Translations under genes and position numbers: made by a program | DNA from: Lentzea xinjiangensis | GTDB taxonomy: Bacteria > Actinomycetota > Actinomycetes > Mycobacteriales > Pseudonocardiaceae | Reading direction: 5' to 3' | DNA length: 64,000 bases | Assembly: GCF_900110955.1 (NCBI RefSeq) | Contig: NZ_FOFR01000004.1 | Span: 257,290 to 321,289 of the forward strand | Notes under the pieces: model-generated | The model's input: the letters and a program-made list of their open reading frames with translations, nothing else | Databases searched by the model: none | What the model was told of the DNA's origin: nothing | Shown here: positions 45,399 to 54,612 of the stretch, one piece after another | How positions within the stretch are numbered: position 1 is the first letter of the stretch | Layout: the number at the start of each line of letters is the position of its first letter

Positions 45399-47267
45399 TT
45401 GCCCGAGCTGGAAAGGCATTCGTTCGACGTTCTCGTGATCGGCGCCGGTGGGGCGGGGTTGCGTGCCGCGATCGAGGCCCGTGAGCACGGTCTGCGCACC
45501 GCCGTTCTCTGCAAGTCGTTGTTCGGCAAGGCCCACACCGTGATGGCCGAGGGCGGCATCGCCGCCGCGATGGGCAACGCGAACGAGAGCGACAACTGGC
45601 AGGTGCACTTCCGCGACACCATGCGCGGCGGCAAGTTCCTCAACAACTGGCGGATGGCCGAGCTGCACGCCCAGGAAGCGCCGCAACGGGTCTGGGAGCT
45701 GGAGACGTACGGCGCGCTGTTCGACCGCACCAAGGACGGCCGCATCTCGCAGCGCAACTTCGGCGGCCACGAGTACCCGCGCCTCGCCCACGTCGGCGAC
45801 CGCACCGGCCTGGAACTGATCCGCACGCTGCAGCAGAAGATCGTGTCGTTGCAGCAGGACGACTTCAAGGAGCTCGGCGACTACGAGGCACGGCTGCGGG
45901 TGTTCCAGGAGTTCACCGTCACCGAGCTGGCCAAGGACGGGGACAGGATCGCCGGCGCGTTCGGCTACTGGCGCGAGTCCGGCCGGTTCGTGCTGTTCGA
46001 GGCGCCGGCGGTGATCCTCGCGACCGGCGGCATCGGCAAGTCGTTCAAGGTCACCTCGAACTCCTGGGAGTACACCGGCGACGGCCACGCCCTGGCCCTG
46101 CGCGCGGGCGCCTCGCTGATCAACATGGAGTTCATCCAGTTCCACCCCACCGGGATGGTCTGGCCGCCGTCGGTCAAGGGCATCCTCGTCACCGAGTCCG
46201 TGCGCGGCGACGGCGGCGTGCTGCGCAACTCCGACGGCAAGCGGTTCATGTTCGACTACATCCCCGAGGTGTTCAAGGACAAGTACGCCGACAACGAGGA
46301 AGAAGCCGACCGCTGGTACACCGACCAGGCCGGCAACCGGCGCCCGCCGGAGCTGCTGCCGCGCGACGAGGTTGCCCGTGCGATCAACTCCGAGGTCAAG
46401 GCCGGGCGCGGATCACCGCACGGCGGCGTCTTCCTCGACGTGTCCACGCGCCTGCCCGCCGAGGAGATCCGCCGCCGGCTGCCGTCCATGCACCACCAGT
46501 TCAAGGAACTGGCCGATGTGGACATCACCGCGCAGCCGATGGAGGTCGGACCGACCTGCCACTACGTGATGGGCGGCGTCGAGGTCGACCCCGACACCGG
46601 GTCCTCGTCCGTACCGGGGCTCTTCGCCGCGGGCGAGGTGTCCGGCGGCATGCACGGCTCGAACCGGCTGGGCGGCAACTCGCTGTCGGACCTGCTGGTG
46701 TTCGGCCGGCGCGCGGGCGCGGGCGCCGCGGAGTACGTGCGCGCCATGGGCGAACGCCCGGTGGTGCCGGAGGACACCGTCACCGAGGCGCGTGCCACGG
46801 CGCTCAGGCCGTTCCAGCGGGAGGGAGGCGAGAACCCGTACACGCTGCACATGGAGCTGCAGCAGGCGATGAACGACCTCGTCGGCATCATCCGCCGCGC
46901 CGGTGAGATGGAGGAGGCGTTGCGGCGGCTGGAGAAGCTCAAGCAGCGCGCCGGGTCGCTGACGGTCGAGGGGCACCAGCAGTTCAACCCCGGCTGGCAC
47001 CTCGCCCTCGACCTGCGCAACATGCTGCTGGTGTCGGAGTGCGTGGCGAAGGCGGCGTTGCTGCGCACGGAGTCCCGCGGCGGCCACACCCGCGACGACC
47101 ACCCGTCGATGGAGGCCGAGTGGCGGCGGAAGCTGCTGGTGTGCACCGTGGCCGGTGACGTCGTCTCCGTCGAGGAGAAACCGCAGATCCCGATCCGCCG
47201 CGACCTGCTGGACCTGTTCGACCGCACCGAGCTGGAGAAGTACCTCACCGCCGAGGAGTTGTCATGA
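45399..47267 (+). CDS. sdhA: Succinate dehydrogenase/fumarate reductase flavoprotein subunit
   Basis: 622 residues. The FAD-binding start is DVLVIGAGGAGLRAAIEAREHG, with the flavinylation region KAHTVMAEGGIAAAMGN. Substrate and catalytic segments include FIQFHPTGMVWPP, TESVRGDGGVL, and GLFAAGEVSGGMHGSNRLGGNSLSDLLVFGRRAG. It oxidises succinate to fumarate. The start is TTG at 45399, placed by AAGGAG six bases before it; a GTG at 45393 lies inside that spacing and is less likely. The last four bases overlap sdhB. Confidence 0.95.
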   Translation: MPELERHSFDVLVIGAGGAGLRAAIEAREHGLRTAVLCKSLFGKAHTVMAEGGIAAAMGNANESDNWQVHFRDTMRGGKFLNNWRMAELHAQEAPQRVWELETYGALFDRTKDGRISQRNFGGHEYPRLAHVGDRTGLELIRTLQQKIVSLQQDDFKELGDYEARLRVFQEFTVTELAKDGDRIAGAFGYWRESGRFVLFEAPAVILATGGIGKSFKVTSNSWEYTGDGHALALRAGASLINMEFIQFHPTGMVWPPSVKGILVTESVRGDGGVLRNSDGKRFMFDYIPEVFKDKYADNEEEADRWYTDQAGNRRPPELLPRDEVARAINSEVKAGRGSPHGGVFLDVSTRLPAEEIRRRLPSMHHQFKELADVDITAQPMEVGPTCHYVMGGVEVDPDTGSSSVPGLFAAGEVSGGMHGSNRLGGNSLSDLLVFGRRAGAGAAEYVRAMGERPVVPEDTVTEARATALRPFQREGGENPYTLHMELQQAMNDLVGIIRRAGEMEEALRRLEKLKQRAGSLTVEGHQQFNPGWHLALDLRNMLLVSECVAKAALLRTESRGGHTRDDHPSMEAEWRRKLLVCTVAGDVVSVEEKPQIPIRRDLLDLFDRTELEKYLTAEELS

Positions 47268-48013
47268 CCTACCAGGGCAGGTTCCGGGTGTGGCGCGGCG
47301 ACGACGCCGGCGGCGCGCTGGAGGACTTCACCGTCGAGGTCAACGAGGGTGAGGTCGTGCTCGACATCATCCACCGGCTGCAGGCCACGCAGGCCCCCGA
47401 CCTCGCGGTCCGGTGGAACTGCAAGGCGGGCAAGTGCGGCTCCTGCTCGGCCGAGATCAACGGACGGCCGCGCCTGCTGTGCATGACCAGGATGTCGATC
47501 TTCGAGGAGTCGGAGACGATCACGGTCACGCCGATGCGGACGTTCCCGATCATCCGCGACCTGGTGACCGACGTGTCCTTCAACTACACCAAGGCGCGCG
47601 AGGTCCCCTCGTTCGCGCCGCCGGCGGACCTCGCGCCGGGCGAGTACCGCATGCAGCAGGTCGACGTCGAGCGCTCGCAGGAGTTCCGCAAGTGCATCGA
47701 GTGCTTCCTGTGCCAGAACACCTGCCACGTGGTGCGCGACCACGAGGAGAACAAGGAGGCGTTCGCCGGGCCGCGGTTCCTCATGCGGGTCGCCGAGCTG
47801 GAGATGCACCCGCTCGACACCGCGGACCGCGTCGACCAGGCGCAGGACGAGCACGGCCTCGGCTACTGCAACATCACCAAGTGCTGCAGCGAGGTGTGCC
47901 CGGAGCACATCCACATCACCGACAACGCGCTCATCCCCATGAAGGAGCGCGTGGCCGACCGCAAGTACGACCCGATCGTCTGGCTCGGCAACAAGCTGTT
48001 CAAGCGTTCTTAG
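47264..48013 (+). CDS. sdhB: Succinate dehydrogenase iron-sulfur subunit
   Basis: 249 residues. The 2Fe-2S site is CKAGKCGSCSAEINGRPRLLC. Later Cys clusters CIECFLCQNTC and CNITKCCSEVCPEHI bind the 4Fe-4S and 3Fe-4S centres. It carries electrons from SdhA to the membrane anchor. The start ATG overlaps the sdhA stop (ATGA). A strong hairpin follows 10 bases after the stop, closing the sdhCAB operon. Confidence 0.95.
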   Translation: MTYQGRFRVWRGDDAGGALEDFTVEVNEGEVVLDIIHRLQATQAPDLAVRWNCKAGKCGSCSAEINGRPRLLCMTRMSIFEESETITVTPMRTFPIIRDLVTDVSFNYTKAREVPSFAPPADLAPGEYRMQQVDVERSQEFRKCIECFLCQNTCHVVRDHEENKEAFAGPRFLMRVAELEMHPLDTADRVDQAQDEHGLGYCNITKCCSEVCPEHIHITDNALIPMKERVADRKYDPIVWLGNKLFKRS

Positions 48014-48023
48014 CGGCGGAAGA

Positions 48024-48060
48024 GGAACGGGGCGTGTCCGATGTGGACACGCCCCGTTCC
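48024..48060. terminator. Bidirectional terminator between sdhB and gluD
   Basis: Perfect 16-bp stem (48024-48039 with 48045-48060), loop GATGT, between convergent operons. Confidence 0.85.
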
Positions 48061-48072
48061 GCGGACCGCCGG

Positions 48073-48966
48073 TCAGAGGGTGCTGCCGGAGCCCAGGACG
48101 GCCGAGGACTCGGCGAGCTGGACCTGGTTCGGCCGGTCCCCGTCGAGCTTGACGACCTTCTTGTTGCGCCGGTTGCGCTTCTCGAGGTAGTTCGCGAGCC
48201 ACGTCAGCAGCAGGCACAGTCCGATGTAGATCGCGGCGACCACGATCATCACCGAGATCATCGGCCGGCCGAAGCTGACCGCGTCACCGCCGATGCGGGT
48301 GCCCCACCGCAGCAGCTCCTCGAACGTGATGAGGAAGCCGAGCGCGGTGTCCTTGAGCAGCACGACGAGCTGGCTGATGATGGTCGGCATCATCGCCCGC
48401 AACGCCTGCGGCAGCAGCACGAGCGTCATCACCTGCGTCTTGCGCATGCCCAGCGCGTACGCGGCCTCGCTCTGCCCCTTGGGCAGCGAGTTGATGCCCG
48501 CGCGGAAGATCTCCGCGAGCACCGAGCCGTTGTAGAGCATCAGGCTCAGCACGACCGCCGTGAACGCGCTCAGCTTCACCCCGGCCACCGGCAGGCCGTA
48601 GTAGAAGAAGAACATCATGATGACGAGCGGGATCGCGCGGAAGACCTCGACGACCACGGCCGCGGGAGCGCGCACCCACGCGTGGTCGGACAGCCGGGCC
48701 GCCGCGAAGATCGCGCCGAACACGAGCGCCAGCACCGCGCCCACGGCGAACGCGCTGAGCGTGTTGCCGATCGCCTCCACCAGGGAGATCTGGATCTGCT
48801 TGTAGTTGATCCAGTCGAGCCGGCGGGTGGAGAACTGGTCGGTCGCGATGAACCGCATGATCACGTACGCCACGGCGGCGAGCACGGCCGCGATGCCGAT
48901 GACCGCCATGACCTTGTGACGCGCGCGTGCCTTCGGGCCCGGGACGTCGAACAGCACCATGCTCAT
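48073..48966 (-). CDS. gluD: Glutamate ABC transporter permease
   Basis: 297 residues, one of two inner-membrane permeases of a polar amino-acid importer. It has an N-terminal helix, a periplasmic segment (TDQFSTRRLDWINYKQIQIS), then a five-helix HisM-type core with FFFYYGLPVAG and the EAA loop ALGMRKTQVMTLVLLPQALRAMMPTI that docks the ATPase. A polar C-terminal tail is basic, then acidic. ATG 48966 overlaps the gluC stop. The order gluABCD on the minus strand matches the corynebacterial glutamate system. Confidence 0.88.
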   Translation of the reverse strand: MSMVLFDVPGPKARARHKVMAVIGIAAVLAAVAYVIMRFIATDQFSTRRLDWINYKQIQISLVEAIGNTLSAFAVGAVLALVFGAIFAAARLSDHAWVRAPAAVVVEVFRAIPLVIMMFFFYYGLPVAGVKLSAFTAVVLSLMLYNGSVLAEIFRAGINSLPKGQSEAAYALGMRKTQVMTLVLLPQALRAMMPTIISQLVVLLKDTALGFLITFEELLRWGTRIGGDAVSFGRPMISVMIVVAAIYIGLCLLLTWLANYLEKRNRRNKKVVKLDGDRPNQVQLAESSAVLGSGSTL

Positions 48967-49610
48967 CGGGCCACGCTCCACCGCTTCTCGAAGACCTGCT
49001 GGACGTACGTCAGCGGCATCACCAGGACCACGAAGCCGATCGCCACCCACAGGAGTCCGAGCAGGACGTTCTCACCCTGCTCCGACAGCGAGTCGCGGAT
49101 CGTGCCCGCCTGGAACACCGCGAAGCCCGAGGCCACCGTCGTGTTCTTGAGCAACGCGATCATGGTGCTCGTCATCGGCGGCACCACCGAGCGCAACGCC
49201 TGCGGCAGCACGACGTTGCCCAGCATCTGCACGAACGTGAGGCCGAGCGCGCGCGACGCCTCGGCCTGGCCGACCGGCACCGTGTTGATGCCCGACCGCA
49301 CGACCTCGCAGACGAACGCCGCCGTGTAGAGCGACAACGACACCACGGCCGCGGTGTAGGGCTCGATCTTCACGATCTCCAGCAACGGGTACGCGAAGAG
49401 GAAGAACACGAAGACCAGCGTCAACGGCGTGTTGCGCAGCACCGTCACGTACAGCGTGCCGATGCCGCGGAACACCGGCACCGGGCTGACGCGCAGTGCC
49501 GCGAGGAACGTGCCCAGCACCAGCGACAGGACCGCGGAGATCGCGAAGAGCTGCAGCGTCTGGGCGAATGCGCGCAGGAACAGATCTAGGTTGTTGGTGA
49601 GGACGCTCAT
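48963..49610 (-). CDS. gluC: Glutamate ABC transporter permease
   Basis: 215 residues with about five helices. AFAQTLQLFAISAVLSLVLG is the first helix, and the EAA loop reads ALGLTFVQMLGNVVLPQALRSVVPPM. It pairs with GluD to form the translocation channel. ATG 49610 has AAGGAA at a suitable distance; codons further upstream run into the inter-cistronic hairpin and are not used. Four-base overlap with gluD. Confidence 0.88.
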   Translation of the reverse strand: MSVLTNNLDLFLRAFAQTLQLFAISAVLSLVLGTFLAALRVSPVPVFRGIGTLYVTVLRNTPLTLVFVFFLFAYPLLEIVKIEPYTAAVVSLSLYTAAFVCEVVRSGINTVPVGQAEASRALGLTFVQMLGNVVLPQALRSVVPPMTSTMIALLKNTTVASGFAVFQAGTIRDSLSEQGENVLLGLLWVAIGFVVLVMPLTYVQQVFEKRWSVAR

Positions 49611-49644
49611 CGGTTTCCTTGCCGTCGTCCGCCTTGAATGGAAC

Positions 49645-49675
49645 GGCCGGTGGACCCACGTGGGATCCACCGGCC
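49645..49675 (-). other. Hairpin between gluB and gluC
   Basis: Inverted repeat GGCCGGTGGA and TCCACCGGCC, with the stem continued by CCC/GGG around one bulged A, in the 79-bp gap after the binding-protein gene. It probably protects gluB mRNA or partly terminates, so that gluB exceeds the permeases. Confidence 0.65.
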
Positions 49676-49689
49676 ACGTGAGAAGACCG

Positions 49690-50580
49690 TCAGTACCGGT
49701 CGATCTTCGGCTTCTCCGCGGACGAGCCGGACTTGCCCAGCGTGCCGTCGTAGATCTTCTGCCAGGAGCCGTCGTCCAGCGAGGCCTGCAGGATGTCGTT
49801 CATCTTGGTGCGCAGGGCCGTGTCCTCCTTGGGCACGCCGATGCCGTACGGCTCGCTGGAGAACGTCTTGCCGACGACCTTCAGCTTGCCCTCCTCGGCG
49901 GCCGCGTAGCCCTTGAGGATCGCGTCGTCGGTGGTGACCGCGTCGACCTCACCGTCGAGCAGCTTGGTGACGCACTGCGAGTAGCCCTGGAACTCGAGGA
50001 TGTTGCCGGGCTCGGTCAGGTTCTCGTCGCGGATGCGCTTGACCGGCGTCGAACCGGTCGCCGAGCAGACCTTCTTGCCCTTGAGGGTGTCCTTGCCGGT
50101 GATGTCGGTGTTGTCCTTCTTCACCAGCAGGTCCTGACCGGCGACGAAGTACGGGCCGGCGAAGCCGACCTTCTCCTTGCGGCCGGCGTTGATCGTGTAG
50201 GTGCCGACGTAGTAGTCGACGTCACCGTTGATCAGCGCCTGCTCGCGCGCGGCGGACTGGATCGTCTTGAACTGGATCTTCTCCGGGTCGAAGCCCAGCT
50301 TCGCGGAGATCAGGCGCGCGATGTCGATGTCGAAGCCGCTGTACTTGTTCGTCGTCGGGTCCTTGTAGCCCAGACCCGGCTGGTCCTCCTTGACGCCGAC
50401 GACGAGCGAGCCGCGCGTCTTGGCCTTCTCGAACGTGGGCGAGCCGTCGACCTTGACGTCCTTGGCGACCTCGAACAGGCCGGCGGGCGCGCCCTGCTCG
50501 GTCGGGCTGCCCTCCTTGCCACACGCGGTCAGGGCCAGTGCGCCCGTCAGCAGCACCGCCGCAAGGGTGCGAACCCTCAT
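49690..50580 (-). CDS. gluB: Glutamate-binding lipoprotein
   Basis: 296 residues. The lipoprotein signal MRVRTLAAVLLTGALALTAC ends at the lipid-anchored Cys20. The mature SBP_bac_3 domain has RGSLVVGVKEDQPGLGYKD, SGFDIDIARLISAKLG, VDYYVGTYTINAGRKEKVGFAGPYF and the hinge/ligand segment VCSATGSTPVKRI. It captures the amino acid outside the membrane and delivers it to GluCD. AGGAGAAGG precedes ATG 50580. Glutamate is inferred from operon organisation; aspartate or related acids remain possible. Confidence 0.88.
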   Translation of the reverse strand: MRVRTLAAVLLTGALALTACGKEGSPTEQGAPAGLFEVAKDVKVDGSPTFEKAKTRGSLVVGVKEDQPGLGYKDPTTNKYSGFDIDIARLISAKLGFDPEKIQFKTIQSAAREQALINGDVDYYVGTYTINAGRKEKVGFAGPYFVAGQDLLVKKDNTDITGKDTLKGKKVCSATGSTPVKRIRDENLTEPGNILEFQGYSQCVTKLLDGEVDAVTTDDAILKGYAAAEEGKLKVVGKTFSSEPYGIGVPKEDTALRTKMNDILQASLDDGSWQKIYDGTLGKSGSSAEKPKIDRY

Positions 50581-50619
50581 CGTCCTTCTCCTGCCATTCG
50601 TTCGAAAGTGGGCTGACTA

Positions 50620-51372
50620 CTAGTGCGTCAGGATCTTGCCAAGGAAGTCCTTCGCGCGGTTGGACTTCGGGGCCGAGAAGAACTCCTCCGGGGTGGAGTC
50701 CTCGACGACCTCGCCGTCGGACATGAAGATCACCCGGTCCGCGGCCTTGCGGGCGAAGCCCATCTCGTGCGTGACGACCAGCATGGTCATGCCGTCCTTC
50801 GCGAGGCCCGTCATGACGTCGAGGACCTCCTGCACCATCTCCGGGTCGAGCGCGGAGGTGGGCTCGTCGAACAGCATCACCTTGGGCTTCATCGCGAGCG
50901 CGCGGGCGATCGCCGCGCGCTGCTGCTGCCCACCCGAGAGCTGAGCCGGGAACTTGTCCGCCTGGTTGGCGATCCCGACGCGCTCCAGCAGCTCCATCGC
51001 GGTCTTGCGGGCCTCGGCCGCCGGCGTCTTGCGCACCTTCGTCGGAGCGAGCATCACGTTCTCGACGATGGTTTTGTGCGCGAAAAGGTTGAAGGACTGG
51101 AACACCATGCCGACATCGGCGCGCAGGCGTGCCAGCTCCTTTCCTTCCGCCGGAAGGGGCTGTCCGTCGACCTCGATGACTCCGGAATCAATCGGCTCGA
51201 GGCGGTTGATGGTCCGGCACAGGGTCGACTTACCGGAACCCGACGGCCCCAGCACGACCACGACCTGCCCCTTCGGCACCTCCAGCTGCACGTTCTTGAG
51301 CACGTGCAGCGGGCCGAAGAACTTGTCCACACCCGCCACACGAATCATCGGCGGGGCAGAGGCGGCAGTCAT
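50620..51372 (-). CDS. gluA: Glutamate ABC transporter ATP-binding protein
   Basis: 250 residues. Walker A is GPSGSGKST, the Q-loop [11 protein letters not shown], the signature [16 protein letters not shown], Walker [14 protein letters not shown] and the switch His VVTHEMGFA. It is the ATPase that powers GluBCD import. ATG 51372 has GGAGG five bases upstream. First gene of the operon and divergent from the response-regulator gene, 136 bp away. Confidence 0.92.
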   Translation of the reverse strand: MTAASAPPMIRVAGVDKFFGPLHVLKNVQLEVPKGQVVVVLGPSGSGKSTLCRTINRLEPIDSGVIEVDGQPLPAEGKELARLRADVGMVFQSFNLFAHKTIVENVMLAPTKVRKTPAAEARKTAMELLERVGIANQADKFPAQLSGGQQQRAAIARALAMKPKVMLFDEPTSALDPEMVQEVLDVMTGLAKDGMTMLVVTHEMGFARKAADRVIFMSDGEVVEDSTPEEFFSAPKSNRAKDFLGKILTH

Positions 51373-51508
51373 CCAGTCCTCCATTTTGGGGTCGTCGGCG
51401 TTGGCGGAAACCTAGGTGTCGGCCACCACACCAGTCCAGGACATTGAGCAAGACTTAGGGTCTCAACTCTGTCACAGGCAGACATCGGTTGCCCGGGAGG
51501 TAGCGAAA

Positions 51509-52183
51509 GTGCGCGTGCTGCTCGTCGAGGACGACGACAGGGTCGCGGAGGCCCTGGTCCCCGCCCTGACCAGACGGGGTTTCCACGTCGACCGGCAGGC
51601 CACCGGGCGCGGCACGCTCGACCGCCTCGCCGGCGTCGACGTGGTGCTGCTCGACCTGGGCCTGCCCGACATGGACGGGGTCACGCTGTGCCGGGCGATC
51701 AGGGCCGCCTCGGACGTCGCGATCATCGTGGTGTCGGCGCGGGGGGAGATCGACGACCGCATCCTCGGCCTGCACGCCGGTGCGGACGACTACCTGGTCA
51801 AACCCTACGACGTGGGTGAGCTCGTCGCCCGCGTGCACGCCGTCCGCCGTCGCCGCGGCTCCGACCCGGTCGGGGTGGGCTCGGTGTCGACGGAGGTGTT
51901 CGAGACCGGTGACGTGCGGGTCGACCTGGGCCGGCACGAGGTCACCGTGGCGGGGGAGCCGGTGGCTCTGTCGCGAAAGGAGTTCCAGGTGCTCGCGCTG
52001 GTGATGGCGGCGGGTGGCGCGGTGTGCACGCGGGAGCGGATCCTCGCGGAGGTGTGGGGGCGGACCTGGTCGGGCGCGAACCGGACGCTGGACGTGCACG
52101 TGGCGACGCTGCGCACGAAGCTCGGCCGGCCCTCGCTGCTGGAGACGGTGCGGGGCGTCGGTTACCGGCTCGGACAGGTGTGA
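51509..52183 (+). CDS. OmpR-family two-component response regulator
   Basis: 224 residues from GTG 51509, which follows GGGAGG. The receiver domain has acidic pocket EDDD, phospho-acceptor Asp49 in VVLLDLGLPDMDG, Ser/Thr in VVSARGE and Lys in DYLVKPYD. The C-terminal winged helix (VALSRKEFQVLALVMAAGG through TLDVHVATLRTKLG and VRGVGYRLG) binds DNA. A longer upstream frame is not supported. It is followed by its histidine kinase and is divergent from gluA, so control of glutamate uptake is plausible. Confidence 0.9.
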   Translation: MRVLLVEDDDRVAEALVPALTRRGFHVDRQATGRGTLDRLAGVDVVLLDLGLPDMDGVTLCRAIRAASDVAIIVVSARGEIDDRILGLHAGADDYLVKPYDVGELVARVHAVRRRRGSDPVGVGSVSTEVFETGDVRVDLGRHEVTVAGEPVALSRKEFQVLALVMAAGGAVCTRERILAEVWGRTWSGANRTLDVHVATLRTKLGRPSLLETVRGVGYRLGQV

Positions 52184-52236
52184 TCTCGAATGGGTGGTCT
52201 TCGGCTGGATGTCGTGGCTCGAAGGGGTGACGCGCG

Positions 52237-53622
52237 GTGAGGTCCCGGCTGCTGGGCGTGGTGCTCGCCCTGGTCGTGCTGGTGCTCGTCGGCCTCGGCG
52301 TGCCGCTGGGCCGCGGCGTCGCGACCGGTGAGCAGCAGGAGATGTTCCTCGACCGCCTCACCGACACCAGCCGGTTCGCCTCGCTGGCGGCCCGGCCGCT
52401 GATCGACGACAAGCCGGACCTGCTGCGCCCCGAGCTCGAGCGCTACGACCAGGTCTACGGCATCGGCGTGGCCGTGGTCGCCCGCGACGCCCCGACCGTG
52501 CCGCTGGTGGCGTCGCGCAGCGACCTCGCGCTCGGCGACAGCGCAGTGCAGGACCTGGTCGGCAAGGCGCTGGCCGGTCGCCTGCCGGTCGCACCGCCGC
52601 TGCTCATGCCCTGGGACGAAACCAGGCTGGTGCTCGCCGAACCCGTCCTGGTCGACGGCGAGGTGCGCGGCGCGGTGGTCACGTTCTCGCCCACGTCCAA
52701 GACCCGGTTCGAGGTCCTGGCGTGGTGGGGGCTGCTGCTCGCGGCGAGCCTGCTGGTGCTGGCCCTCGCGGTGCTGCTGGCGCTGCCGGTGGTGCGCTGG
52801 ACGTTGCGCCCGGTGCAGGCGCTGGACGACGCCACGGGCAAGCTCCTCGGCGCCGTGGTGGCGGGCCGCCCGGTGCCGCCCGTGGGCGCGGAGAGCGGGC
52901 CGCCGGAGCTGCGGCAGCTCTCGCGGTCGTTCGACCAGATGGCCGCGAACGTGAGCGATGTCCTCGCCGCGCAACGGGCGTTCGTCGCGGACGCGTCACA
53001 CCAGCTGCGCAACCCGTTGACGGCCCTGAAACTGCGTCTGTCCAACCTGGAGGGCCACGTCGACGCCGAGGCCGAGGTGCACCAGGTCGAGGCGCTCAGC
53101 GAGACAGACCGCCTCAACCGGATCCTCGACGAGCTGCTCGCCATGGCGCGCGCCGAGTCGAGCTCCGTCGACCCGGTACCCGTGGACGTCGACAGGTCCG
53201 TGGCGGCACGGCTGTCGGCGTGGCAGGCGGCCGCGGCGGCCAAGGAGGTGCACCTCGTGCTCGACGGGCAACGCGTCGGCATGGCGCTCGCCCCGCCGCG
53301 CGGCGTCGAGACGATCCTGGACGCGCTGCTCGACAACGCGGTCAAGTTCACCCCGGAGGGCACCCTGATCGTGGTCGACGTCCGCAAGGACGACGGCGTC
53401 GTCCGGCTCTCCGTCGCCGACCACGGGCCCGGTCTGCAACCCGACGAGCTCGAACGGGCGACCGACCGGTTCTGGCGCAGCCCGGCGCACCAGAACGTGC
53501 CCGGCTCCGGCCTCGGCCTGTCGATCGTGCGCCTCGTCGTCGAACGCGTCGGCGGCACCGTGCGGCTCGAGTCGCCGCCGGACGGCGGCCTGAAGGTCGT
53601 GGTCGAGCTGCCGGCGGCCTGA
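52237..53622 (+). CDS. Two-component sensor histidine kinase
   Basis: 461 residues. First transmembrane helix at about 4-25, an extracytoplasmic sensor of about 130 residues, second helix at about 165-188, a HAMP-like linker with RWTLRPVQALDDATGKLL, H-box DASHQLRNPLTALKLRLSNLE, and an ATPase domain with N-box LLDNAVKFT, ADHGPGL and GSGLGLSIV. It autophosphorylates and passes phosphate to the adjacent regulator. GTG start at 52237, 53 bases after the regulator. It ends 9 bases before the convergent TAXI gene. Confidence 0.9.
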   Translation: MRSRLLGVVLALVVLVLVGLGVPLGRGVATGEQQEMFLDRLTDTSRFASLAARPLIDDKPDLLRPELERYDQVYGIGVAVVARDAPTVPLVASRSDLALGDSAVQDLVGKALAGRLPVAPPLLMPWDETRLVLAEPVLVDGEVRGAVVTFSPTSKTRFEVLAWWGLLLAASLLVLALAVLLALPVVRWTLRPVQALDDATGKLLGAVVAGRPVPPVGAESGPPELRQLSRSFDQMAANVSDVLAAQRAFVADASHQLRNPLTALKLRLSNLEGHVDAEAEVHQVEALSETDRLNRILDELLAMARAESSSVDPVPVDVDRSVAARLSAWQAAAAAKEVHLVLDGQRVGMALAPPRGVETILDALLDNAVKFTPEGTLIVVDVRKDDGVVRLSVADHGPGLQPDELERATDRFWRSPAHQNVPGSGLGLSIVRLVVERVGGTVRLESPPDGGLKVVVELPAA

Positions 53623-53631
53623 CCCCGGGGA

Positions 53632-54555
53632 TCAGACCTTGGCCTCCCGGTAGTAGCGCAGCGCGCCGTCGTGCAGCGGCACCGGTGAGGTCTCGATCGC
53701 GGACCGCTGCTCGATCGTGCGGGCCGCCGAATGCGCCTTCACCAGCTCCGGCTGGCCCTCGAAGAGCTGCCGCACCAGCGCCTCGGCCACGTCGTCGGGC
53801 ATCTTCTCGTTGACGAGCAGGAAGTTGCGCACCACGAGCGTGATGACCGGCCCCACCGGCCCGGACTGGAGGTTGTAGGTGGACGCGGGCAGCGTCGCCG
53901 ACCCGTAGACCGTGTGCTGCTGGCGGAAGGCCGACAGCACGTCCTGCAGGTCGAGCAGCCGCACGCCGAGCTCCTTGGTGAGCTGCGTGATGCGTGACGT
54001 CGGCAGCCCGCCCGACCAGAAGAACGCGTCGAGCCTGCCCTCCCGCATCGCCTGCGCGGAGTCGTCGAGGCCGAGGTTGACCTCCTGCGGCGTGACGCCG
54101 GCCGACTGCAGCAGCCGCCGCGCGATGATCTCGACCCCCGACTCCTTGCCGCCGACCGACACGCGCAGCCCGGACAGCTCGCGCAGCGTCGTCACGGGCA
54201 GATCGGCGCGCACGATCACCTGCAGGTAGTCGTCGTGCATCCGGGCCAGCGCCCGCAGCTTCCCCGCGCCGGGCACCCCCTCGACGGCGTCGGCCTGCGA
54301 GAAGCCGACCTGCGCCTGGTCGTTCACCAGCCGGACCAGGTTGTCCTTCGAGCCGGCCGTCGCCACGACCTGCGGCCGGGTGATGCCCAGGCGCCCGCTC
54401 CAGATGTCCGCGAGGCCCTTGCCGAGGGAGTAGTAGACGCCACCCTCGTTGCCCGTGGCCATGGTGATCTTGACGTCCTCGAGCGTGCTGCCACACCCGG
54501 TCAGGACCGTCGCGGCGGTCAGCAGGCTCACGGCGGCATGCACTCGTCCCAGCAC
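53632..54555 (-). CDS. TAXI-family solute-binding lipoprotein (orphan TRAP receptor)
   Basis: About 307 residues from GTG 54555 (GTG 54543 is also possible). The signal peptide ends in lipobox LTGC. The mature domain has [50 protein letters not shown] and [22 protein letters not shown], the TAXI pattern of TRAP binding proteins. No TRAP membrane subunits are encoded nearby. It lies tail-to-tail with the histidine kinase, so it may deliver a ligand signal to that sensor instead of feeding a transporter; this is inference. Confidence 0.82.
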   Translation of the reverse strand: MLGRVHAAVSLLTAATVLTGCGSTLEDVKITMATGNEGGVYYSLGKGLADIWSGRLGITRPQVVATAGSKDNLVRLVNDQAQVGFSQADAVEGVPGAGKLRALARMHDDYLQVIVRADLPVTTLRELSGLRVSVGGKESGVEIIARRLLQSAGVTPQEVNLGLDDSAQAMREGRLDAFFWSGGLPTSRITQLTKELGVRLLDLQDVLSAFRQQHTVYGSATLPASTYNLQSGPVGPVITLVVRNFLLVNEKMPDDVAEALVRQLFEGQPELVKAHSAARTIEQRSAIETSPVPLHDGALRYYREAKV

Positions 54556-54612
54556 CTGCGCATCGTGCCACGGGGGCGTTCTACGCTTGCACCCGACGAA
54601 AGGTTGGTTGCA

